Of a DNA stretch of 64,000 bases, positions 58,083-64,000 are shown one piece after another. The first letter of the stretch is position 1. Each line of letters starts with the position of its first letter. The stretch spans positions 1,535,001-1,599,000 of the forward strand of contig NZ_FLRH01000003.1 of the NCBI RefSeq assembly GCF_900089585.1, in the 5' to 3' direction. The notes under the pieces were generated by a model, which saw only the letters and a list, made by a program, of their open reading frames with translations, was not told the DNA's origin and made no database searches. The translations under genes were made by a program, and so were the position numbers. The stretch comes from Micromonospora sediminicola. Its GTDB lineage: Bacteria; Actinomycetota; Actinomycetes; Mycobacteriales; Micromonosporaceae.

Positions 58083-61000
58083 CGAATCCGCAGACGATCC
58101 GCCCGTTTCGCCGGCGTCCTGCTGCTGACGCCCCTGCTCACGCTCGCCGCGCCGGTGTCACCGCCCGCCGCCGTGGCCGCGCCACCGGTGTCCACTTCGG
58201 CCGAGGACGCACCTGCCGCGTCGTCCCGACCCGATTCCGCCATCGCGTTGGCCGGCGTGGAACCGGCCGGCGGCCTGGAGACCACCAAGACCACCCGGCC
58301 GGTCGCGCCCGGCCTCGACCTGACCTCCTTCGACCGGTACGACGCGGCCGGCTGGTTGCGCGCCGACGCGCTCACCGCCGACCTGTCCGGCGGGCTGACC
58401 GTCGACTACGTGAACTCCGGCGCGGTGACCCGGGACGAGCCGCTGCGCGCCGCGGTGGACCGCTCCCGGGCGGTGGCGGCGGTGAACGGCGACTTCTTCG
58501 ACATCAACAACTCGGGCGCGGCGCAGGGCGTCGGCATCCGCTCCGGTGAGCTGGTGCAGTCGCCGATCGCCGGGCACCCGAACGCCGTGGGGATCAGCGC
58601 CCAGGGCATCGGCCGGGTCGTCCAGGTCGGCTTCGAGGGCACCGCCGCGCTGCCCGCCGGCCCGGTGTCGCTGACCCAGTTCAACAACATGGTGCAGCGC
58701 GACGGCGTTGGCGTCTTCACCCCGCTCTGGGGCTCGTACCCCCGGCAGCGCGCGGTGGACGGCGCGACGCGGGTGGTCGAGGTGACGCTGACCGGCGGCC
58801 GGGTGGCCGCCGTGGCCACCGCGGCGGGGGAGGGCCCGATCCCGGCCGGCAGCACCGTGCTGCTCGGGCGGGAGGCCGGCGCCGACGCGCTCGCCGCGCT
58901 GCGCCCCGGCGACGCGGTGGACCTGTCCTGGCGCCCGCGCTCCTCCGACGGCGGCGACCTGCGGGCCGCCGTGGGCGGCGGCAGCGTGCTGGTCCGCGAC
59001 GGCGTGGTGCAGACCGTCGCCGACCAGTCGCTGGCCCCGCGTACCTCGGTGGGCTTCTCCGCCGACGGCCGAAAGATGATCATGTTGACCGTGGACGGGC
59101 GGCAGGTGGACAGCCGCGGCGTCACCCAGACCGAGATGGGCCGGATGATGGCCGAGCTGGGCGCGGCGAACGCGCTCAACCTCGACGGCGGCGGCTCCTC
59201 CACCCTGCTGGCCCGCGAGCCGGGCGCGCCGGCGGTCCAGGTGGAGAACAGCCCGTCCGACGGCAGCGAGCGCCCGGTGCCCAACGGCCTGGCCGTCTAC
59301 GCGCCGAAGGGCAGCGGCCGGCTCACCGGCTACTGGCTGGAGACCGCCAGCGACCCGACCGCCGCGCCGGGCGTCGCCCCGGTGCGGGGTGGGCGGCCGG
59401 ACCGCGTCTTCCCCGGCCTCACCCGCCGGCTCACCGCCGCCGGCTACGACGAGACGTACGGCCCGGCCGCCGGCGAGCCGCGCTGGCGCGCCACCCACGG
59501 CCGGGTCGACGGCGACGGCGTGTTCCGGGCCACCGTCCCCGGCCGGAGCACCGTCACCGCCTCCCGGGGCCGGGCCCGGGGCACGATCGAGCTGACCGTG
59601 CTCGGCCCGCTGGAGCGGATCGACGGCACCGTCGACCGGGTGGGCCTCGACCGGGCCGGCGACACCGGCCTGTTCGGCGTGGTCGGCTACGACGCGGAGG
59701 GGAACACCGCGCCGATCGAGCCCGACGACCTGACGTTGGAGTACGACCACGCCCTGCTCTCGATCACCCCCACGAGCGACGGCAACCTGGCCGTGAAGGC
59801 GCTCGGCGGGTCCGGCTCGGCGCTGGTCACCGCCCGCGTCGGCGCGCGCAGCACGGTGCTGCCGGTGACCGTCGGGCTGACCGACGTGCCGGTGGCCGGC
59901 TTCGACGACGCCGCGTCCTGGACGTTCAGCCAGGCCCGCGCCTCCGGGTCGGTCGCCCCGGCCGAGGGGCACACCGGCACCGGCCTGCGGATGTCGTACG
60001 ACTTCAGCCAGTCGACCGGCACCCGGGCCGCGTACGCCGACCCGCCGGCCTGGATCGACGTGCCCGGCCAGCCGCAGGCGTTCGGAATGTGGATCAAGGC
60101 CAACGGCACCGGCGAGTGGCCGAGCCTGCACCTGCACGACGCGCAGGACACCCAGTTCGTGCTCCGCGGCCCCTACCTGGACTGGACCGGCTGGAAGTAC
60201 GTCGAGTTCGCGGTGCCGCCCGGGGTGCAGTACCCGGTGCGGGTGCGCCGGTTCTACGTGGCCGAGACCGACCCGGCCAAGCAGTACCGCAGCGAGGTGG
60301 TCATCGACGACCTGGTGGCCCGGGTGCCGCCGGACGTGCAGGCGCCGCCGGAGCCGAACCGGACCGACCGGGTGGTGCTGCGCGACGGCACGGTGGACGG
60401 CGCGCCCTGGCGCTTCGCGGTGCTCTCCGACGCCCAGTTCGTCGCCGCCGACCCGGACAGCGAGCTGGTCGCCCAGGCCCGCCGCACGCTGCGCGAGGTC
60501 CGCGCCGCCCGACCGGACTTCCTGATCATCGACGGCGACTTCGTGGACACCGCGTACCCGGCGGACTTCGCGTTGGCCAAGCGGATCCTGGACGAGGAGC
60601 TGGGCGGCCAGGTGCCCTACTACTACGTGCCGGGCAACCACGAGATCATGGGCGCGCCGATCGACAACTTCCGGAGCGTGTTCGGGGACACCTCGCGCGT
60701 CTTCGACCACGCCGGGACCCGTTTCGTCACCCTGTCCACGGCCACCGGGTCGCTGCGCGGGGGCGGGTTCGACCAGGTGGAGCTGCTGCGCCGGACGCTC
60801 GACGCGGCGGCCGCCGACCGGTCGGTCGGCTCGGTCGCGGTGTTCTTCCACCACCCGCCGCGTGATCCCAGCCCGGCCAAGGCCAGCCAGCTCGGCGACC
60901 GGAAGGAGGCCGCTCTGGTCGAGCAGTGGCTGGCCGACTTCCAGCACCGCACCGGCAAGGGCGCGCTGGTGGTGAACGGGCACGTCGGCACGTTCCACGC

Positions 61001-61517
61001 CGACCGGGTGGACGGGGTGCCGTACGTGATCAACGGCAACGCGGGCAAGGATCCCTCCACCCCGGCCGGGCTCGGCGGGTTCACCGGCTGGACCGAGTTC
61101 GGGGTGGACCCGGTGACGCCCCGGGAGGCCGAGCGGGCCCGCCGGGACCCGCTGGCGGAGGGGCCGCGCTGGGTGGCGGCGGAGACGCACGCCCACGTCG
61201 ACCGGCTCGACCTGACCGCGCCGGCCGAGGTGCGGGTGGGGACCCCGGTGGCCGTCGCCGCCACGCTCACCCAGCCCGGCGGCCGGCAGGTGCCGGTGGC
61301 CGCGCCGGTCAGCGCGGACTGGTCCGGCTCGCCGAACCTGCACATCGGCAGCGCGGTGGGCGTCCGTCCCTGGCACGCCGCCCGCTTCGACCCGGTGACC
61401 GGCAAGCTGACCGCGCTGCGCCCCGGCGTCCAGGTCCAGCTGACGGTGACGGTGAACGGAGTGAAGGCCGAGGCGCAGGTGACCACCGTCGCCGCGGCCC
61501 GGCCCCCCGCGGCCTGA
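58080..61517 (+). CDS. Secreted phosphodiester glycosidase / calcineurin-like phosphoesterase fusion
   Basis: A 1145-aa exported protein. The signal peptide (RRRSARFAGVLLLTPLLTLAAP) is followed by a NAGPA-type phosphodiester glycosidase domain (about 85-420): AAVNGDFFDINNSGAAQGVGI and LNLDGGGSSTLLA. Beta-sandwich linkers (about 430-760) follow, then a metallophosphoesterase domain (about 775-1040) with VLSDAQF, LIIDGDFVD, PGNHEIMG, FFHHPPRD and VNGHVGTFH, the metal-binding series of calcineurin-like enzymes. It should cut sugar-phosphodiesters and phosphoesters outside the cell, for example from teichoic or phospholipid polymers, to recover phosphate. No clear SD was found. It sits between rho and rpmE, an unusual place. 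Confidence 0.87.
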   Translation: MRIRRRSARFAGVLLLTPLLTLAAPVSPPAAVAAPPVSTSAEDAPAASSRPDSAIALAGVEPAGGLETTKTTRPVAPGLDLTSFDRYDAAGWLRADALTADLSGGLTVDYVNSGAVTRDEPLRAAVDRSRAVAAVNGDFFDINNSGAAQGVGIRSGELVQSPIAGHPNAVGISAQGIGRVVQVGFEGTAALPAGPVSLTQFNNMVQRDGVGVFTPLWGSYPRQRAVDGATRVVEVTLTGGRVAAVATAAGEGPIPAGSTVLLGREAGADALAALRPGDAVDLSWRPRSSDGGDLRAAVGGGSVLVRDGVVQTVADQSLAPRTSVGFSADGRKMIMLTVDGRQVDSRGVTQTEMGRMMAELGAANALNLDGGGSSTLLAREPGAPAVQVENSPSDGSERPVPNGLAVYAPKGSGRLTGYWLETASDPTAAPGVAPVRGGRPDRVFPGLTRRLTAAGYDETYGPAAGEPRWRATHGRVDGDGVFRATVPGRSTVTASRGRARGTIELTVLGPLERIDGTVDRVGLDRAGDTGLFGVVGYDAEGNTAPIEPDDLTLEYDHALLSITPTSDGNLAVKALGGSGSALVTARVGARSTVLPVTVGLTDVPVAGFDDAASWTFSQARASGSVAPAEGHTGTGLRMSYDFSQSTGTRAAYADPPAWIDVPGQPQAFGMWIKANGTGEWPSLHLHDAQDTQFVLRGPYLDWTGWKYVEFAVPPGVQYPVRVRRFYVAETDPAKQYRSEVVIDDLVARVPPDVQAPPEPNRTDRVVLRDGTVDGAPWRFAVLSDAQFVAADPDSELVAQARRTLREVRAARPDFLIIDGDFVDTAYPADFALAKRILDEELGGQVPYYYVPGNHEIMGAPIDNFRSVFGDTSRVFDHAGTRFVTLSTATGSLRGGGFDQVELLRRTLDAAAADRSVGSVAVFFHHPPRDPSPAKASQLGDRKEAALVEQWLADFQHRTGKGALVVNGHVGTFHADRVDGVPYVINGNAGKDPSTPAGLGGFTGWTEFGVDPVTPREAERARRDPLAEGPRWVAAETHAHVDRLDLTAPAEVRVGTPVAVAATLTQPGGRQVPVAAPVSADWSGSPNLHIGSAVGVRPWHAARFDPVTGKLTALRPGVQVQLTVTVNGVKAEAQVTTVAAARPPAA

Positions 61518-61525
61518 CCCCAGGG

Positions 61526-61558
61526 CCGGGGCTCCTCGACCTGGGGGAGGAGCCCCGG
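61526..61558 (+). terminator. Hairpin after the phosphoesterase gene
   Basis: CCGGGGCTCCT pairs with AGGAGCCCCGG across an 11-nt loop, nine bases past the stop. Confidence 0.75.
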
Positions 61559-61567
61559 CACCGGCTC

Positions 61568-61628
61568 GTCGATCATGAAGTTGGCCGGGACAAAAGCGAC
61601 AGGAAATGCGGCCAACTTCATGATCGAC
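61568..61628. repeat. Perfect 20-bp inverted repeat (GATCATGAAGTTGGC type)
   Basis: GTCGATCATGAAGTTGGCCG (61568-61587) is repeated inverted at 61609-61628, with a 21-nt AT-richer loop. The ATGAAGTT core is unusually AT-rich for this genome. It looks like a REP/MITE-type intergenic element. Confidence 0.7.
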
Positions 61629-61868
61629 CGGCTCGGCGCGGGTGGGCGCGGGTGGGTCGGGGAGGGTCGGGGGGCGTGGGTGGTGTGGGGGTGGGAATGC
61701 GGTGGGGCGGGCGGGCGTTGTGGCAGCCGGACCTGCTGTGTCGAGTGGGCGACGCCCATGGCACACTGGTCAATCGGCCACCGGTTCCGGTTCACGCCCG
61801 AGCCCGTCGCGGACGACGGGGAGCACCGACGGCGACCCGGCGACCACCGACGAAAGGACCGAGGCGAC
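61629..61868 (+). other. rpmE upstream region with a G-quadruplex-prone tract
   Basis: About 240 bp without a gene. 61640-61695 contains at least eight runs of three or more G separated by one to three bases on the plus strand. The rest leads to the rpmE ribosome-binding site (GAGG before ATG 61869). No zinc-repressor (Zur) operator was recognised. Confidence 0.55.
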
Positions 61869-62093
61869 ATGAAGCCCAACATCCACCCGGAGTACGTGAC
61901 CACCGAGGTCCGCTGCTCCTGCGGCAACACGTTCACGACCCGCAGCACCGCCAAGGGCGGCGCCATCAGCGTCGAGACCTGCAGCGCCTGCCACCCGTTC
62001 TACACCGGTAAGCAGCGCGTGCTGGACACCGCCGGTCGGGTCGCGAAGTTCCAGCAGAAGTACGCCAAGGTTCAGGCCAAGAAGGCCAAGTAG
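61869..62093 (+). CDS. rpmE: 50S ribosomal protein L31 (zinc-binding type)
   Basis: A 74-aa ribosomal protein: [22 protein letters not shown], then [12 protein letters not shown]. The CxC/CxxC zinc ligands identify the C+ paralogue, used when zinc is ample; a Zur-controlled C- paralogue is common elsewhere in such genomes. The tail is Lys-rich. The ATG at 61869 has GAGG upstream. prfA follows after a terminator-like hairpin, a conserved pairing. Confidence 0.97.
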   Translation: MKPNIHPEYVTTEVRCSCGNTFTTRSTAKGGAISVETCSACHPFYTGKQRVLDTAGRVAKFQQKYAKVQAKKAK

Positions 62094-62104
62094 CTCCGTC
62101 GACG

Positions 62105-62139
62105 ACGCCCGTGTCCGGCTCCGTGCCGGGCACGGGCGT
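62105..62139 (+). terminator. Hairpin between rpmE and prfA
   Basis: ACGCCCGTG pairs with CACGGGCGT across a 17-nt loop, followed by TCGTCCGTTTT, a short T-run. Confidence 0.6.
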
Positions 62140-62183
62140 TCGTCCGTTTTCCGCCCGGCGTCTTCCGAAGGAGCATCCGCAGC

Positions 62184-63272
62184 ATGAGCAGTGAGCGCCT
62201 GGCCGCCCTCCTCGACGAGTACGCCGAGCTGGAGAAGCGGCTCGCCGACCCGGCCATCCACGCCGACCAGGGCGCCGCCCGGCGGGTCGGCCGCCGGTAC
62301 GCCGAGCTGGTGCCGCTGCACAAGGCGGCCGGCGAGCTGGAGCAGGCCCGGGCCGACCTGGCCGCGGCCCGTGAGCTGGCCGCCGAGGACGCGGCGTTCG
62401 CCGCCGAGGCGGAGACCATCGCGGCCTCGCTGCCGGCGCTGGAGGAGCGGTTGGCGGAGCTGCTCATCCCGCGCGACCCGCACGACGCCAAGGACGTGAT
62501 CGTCGAGATCAAGGCCGGCGAGGGCGGCGAGGAGTCCGCGCTGTTCGCCGGCGACCTGCTGCGGATGTACACCCGCTACGCCGAGCGGCGCGGCTGGGTC
62601 ACCGAGGTGATCGACGCCCAGGACTCCGACCTCGGCGGCGTCAAGGACGTCTCGCTGGCGATCAAGACCAAGGGTGTGCCGGACGGCGGCAACGGCGTCT
62701 GGTCCCGGCTCAAGTGGGAGGGCGGCGTGCACCGGGTGCAGCGGGTCCCGGTCACCGAGTCGCAGGGGCGGATCCACACCAGCGCCGCCGGTGTGCTGGT
62801 GCTGCCCGAGGCGGAGGACGTCGACGTCACCATCGACCCGAACGAGCTGCGGATCGACGTGTTCCGCTCGTCCGGCCCCGGCGGCCAATCGGTCAACACC
62901 ACCGACTCGGCGGTCCGGATCACCCACGTGCCGACCGGCATCGTGGTGTCCTGCCAGAACGAGAAGTCGCAGTTGCAGAACCGGGAGCAGGCCATGCGGA
63001 TCCTGCGCGCCCGGCTGCTCGCCGCGGCCCAGGAGCAGGCCGACGCGGCGGCCTCCGACGCGCGCAAGGCGCAGGTCCGCACCGTGGACCGGTCGGAGCG
63101 GATCCGCACCTACAACTTCCCGCAGAACCGGATCACCGACCACCGGATCGGCTACACCGCGTACAACCTCGACCTGGCGTTGGCCGGCGAGCTGGACGGG
63201 GTGCTCGACGCGCTGGCCGAGGCGGACCGCGCGGCCCGGCTGGCCGGAGAGACCGAGCTGGCCCGCCGCTGA
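62184..63272 (+). CDS. prfA: Peptide chain release factor 1
   Basis: A 362-aa class-I release factor that reads UAA and UAG. The tripeptide anticodon PVT ([14 protein letters not shown]) marks RF1 rather than RF2, and the GGQ catalytic motif is in [18 protein letters not shown]. The N-terminal helical domain and C-terminal [16 protein letters not shown] are complete. GAAGGAG lies upstream. prmC, which methylates the GGQ glutamine and usually follows, is not present before the GGDEF gene here. Confidence 0.97.
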   Translation: MSSERLAALLDEYAELEKRLADPAIHADQGAARRVGRRYAELVPLHKAAGELEQARADLAAARELAAEDAAFAAEAETIAASLPALEERLAELLIPRDPHDAKDVIVEIKAGEGGEESALFAGDLLRMYTRYAERRGWVTEVIDAQDSDLGGVKDVSLAIKTKGVPDGGNGVWSRLKWEGGVHRVQRVPVTESQGRIHTSAAGVLVLPEAEDVDVTIDPNELRIDVFRSSGPGGQSVNTTDSAVRITHVPTGIVVSCQNEKSQLQNREQAMRILRARLLAAAQEQADAAASDARKAQVRTVDRSERIRTYNFPQNRITDHRIGYTAYNLDLALAGELDGVLDALAEADRAARLAGETELARR

Positions 63273-63296
63273 CCCGGCCCGCTGGAGTTTGTCAAC

Positions 63297-63342
63297 AAGG
63301 GGCCCCGCCTCTACCGGAGGCGTTGACAGGGGGCCCCGCCTT
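63297..63342. terminator. Intergenic GGGGCCCC element (copy C)
   Basis: It contains GTCAAC ... GTTGAC arms, an inner GCCTC-TACCG-GAGGC hairpin and two GGGGCCCC palindromes. 63322-63342 differs at only two positions from 32531-32551. It lies between convergent prfA and the GGDEF gene. Confidence 0.65.
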
Positions 63343-63347
63343 GCGCC

Positions 63348-64000
63348 TCAGCTGGCGCGGAGCCGGTCCTTGGCGCGCAGCATCGCCCGGTCGGCCAGCT
63401 CGAACGCGGTGCCGAGCGCCTCGCGGACGCTGACCGTGGTGCTGCCGTCGACCTCGGCGAAGCCGATCGTCACGCCGACCGGGGTGCCCGGGACCAGCGA
63501 CTCCCAGTCCTCGGTGCGGACGGCCGCCTCGATCCGCCGCGCCACCTCGACCGCCTCCGCCATGCCGGTGTCCGGGAGCACCACGACGAACTCGTCCCCG
63601 CCGTAGCGGGCGACGAAGTCGCCCCGCCGCATCACCCGGTTGATCACGCCGGCGATCCGTTGCAGCACCAGGTCGCCGGAGTGGTGGCCGTGCCGGGTGT
63701 TGACCGCCTTGAACCCGTCGAGGTCGCACACGCCGATCACCACCCGCTCGCCCCGGGACACCACCGCGCCGAGGTAGCGCTCCAACCGCCGCCGGTTGGG
63801 CAGGCCGGTGAGCGGGTCGGTGAGCGCCTCGCCCTCGTACCGGGCCGCCTCGCGGCGCATCTCCTCGTGGTCGATCCGGGCGGCGATGCCGTCGATGTAG
63901 ACGTCCCGCAGGCGGTCGCTGCGCCGCGCGGCCAGCCGGAACGCGTGCCGGTCGGCCCGGTGTGCGCCGGCGTGGTCGCCGGCCCGGGCCAGCGCGACGC
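63348..64000 (-). CDS. GGDEF-domain diguanylate cyclase (5' end outside window)
   Basis: A partial gene whose reading frame stays open to the window edge, so the start lies beyond 64000. The visible C-terminal part, about 217 aa, begins with a helical LARAGDHAGAHRADRHAFRLAARRSDRLRDVY stretch resembling TPR repeats. The GGDEF domain follows with TDPLTGLPNRRRLERYLG, CDLDGFKAVNTRHGHHSGDLVL, and the intact active site ARYGGDEFVVVLPDTG. It should make cyclic di-GMP from GTP. No EAL domain follows. The TPR-GGDEF layout is known in actinomycetes; the N-terminal sensing part cannot be seen. Confidence 0.88.
   Translation of the reverse strand, partial: VALARAGDHAGAHRADRHAFRLAARRSDRLRDVYIDGIAARIDHEEMRREAARYEGEALTDPLTGLPNRRRLERYLGAVVSRGERVVIGVCDLDGFKAVNTRHGHHSGDLVLQRIAGVINRVMRRGDFVARYGGDEFVVVLPDTGMAEAVEVARRIEAAVRTEDWESLVPGTPVGVTIGFAEVDGSTTVSVREALGTAFELADRAMLRAKDRLRAS

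Noticed and set aside
58158..61766. A 1202-codon antisense frame opposite the phosphoesterase
   Set aside because: GC-driven open frame; the sense protein has a signal peptide and two catalytic domains.
61575..61868. N-terminal extension of rpmE through the inverted repeat and G-rich tract
   Set aside because: L31 starts MKPNIHPEY; upstream sequence is repeat and G-tract without homology.

Overview
The window reads as chromosomal DNA of a high-GC actinomycete, most likely a Micromonospora-like member of the Micromonosporaceae. This is inferred from the very high G+C, frequent GTG/TTG starts, TANNNT -10 boxes, leaderless genes, and the block argS-lysA-hom-thrC ... thrB-rho ... rpmE-prfA, which is usually more compact in Actinobacteria. 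There is no intact IS element, prophage, rRNA operon or CRISPR array. The left edge shows no recognisable gene in its first 170 bases. The right edge cuts a GGDEF gene.

Layout. 0.2-8.5 kb: lipid and envelope genes (patatin-like lipase, PlsC-type acyltransferase, CutA, a 1162-aa polytopic membrane protein, an acyl desaturase, an FHA protein). 8.5-10.9 kb: a translationally coupled ddaH-rocD pair (arginine-derivative to ornithine/glutamate catabolism) with three phased upstream repeats. 10.9-20 kb: a membrane protein with calcium-binding-like repeats, a secreted CBM2 protein, Nei-type DNA glycosylase, an APH(6)-like kinase, a CoA-disulfide-reductase-like flavoprotein, a YbdK-type ligase, a YidC paralogue, and a secreted GH16-CBM6 glucanase behind a LacI-type operator. 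20-26 kb: DedA, DUF1349, a GH13 trehalose-synthase-like enzyme, a FabG-like SDR, two small membrane proteins, a Gfo/Idh/MocA oxidoreductase and a 40-codon leaderless ORF. 26-31 kb: an Erm-type 23S rRNA methyltransferase preceded by three palindromes, then a compact SigK locus: sigK, rskA, a fasciclin lipoprotein and a membrane molybdopterin oxidoreductase. Two promoters of identical geometry (CCATCC-N16-CGAAT) precede sigK and the fasciclin gene.

31-39.4 kb: erythromycin-esterase-family protein, a TetR-MMPL exporter pair with two perfect operators, a PadR/FAD-monooxygenase divergon, HxlR/cupin, a stand-alone LigD-type polymerase and tRNA-Arg(CCG). 39.4-41.8 kb: an IS630-derived protein that seems to have lost its catalytic acidic residues, an unexplained 73-bp tandem array of large dyads, and a secreted lysozyme-like protein. 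41.8-63.3 kb: DUF305/DUF3105 operon, argS, lysA, hom, thrC, an RND efflux pump, a polysaccharide deacetylase, an MFS exporter, thrB, rho (with a very long charged low-complexity region), a secreted phosphodiester glycosidase/phosphoesterase, rpmE and prfA. The efflux/deacetylase/MFS cassette separates thrC from thrB, and the phosphoesterase separates rho from rpmE.

The most unusual signals are the 73-bp dyad array, the triple palindrome upstream of erm, the paired SigK promoters (one inside the erm coding region), a set of at least eight TANNNT-N6/7-start leaderless genes, and intergenic hairpin families with GGGGCCCC cores.
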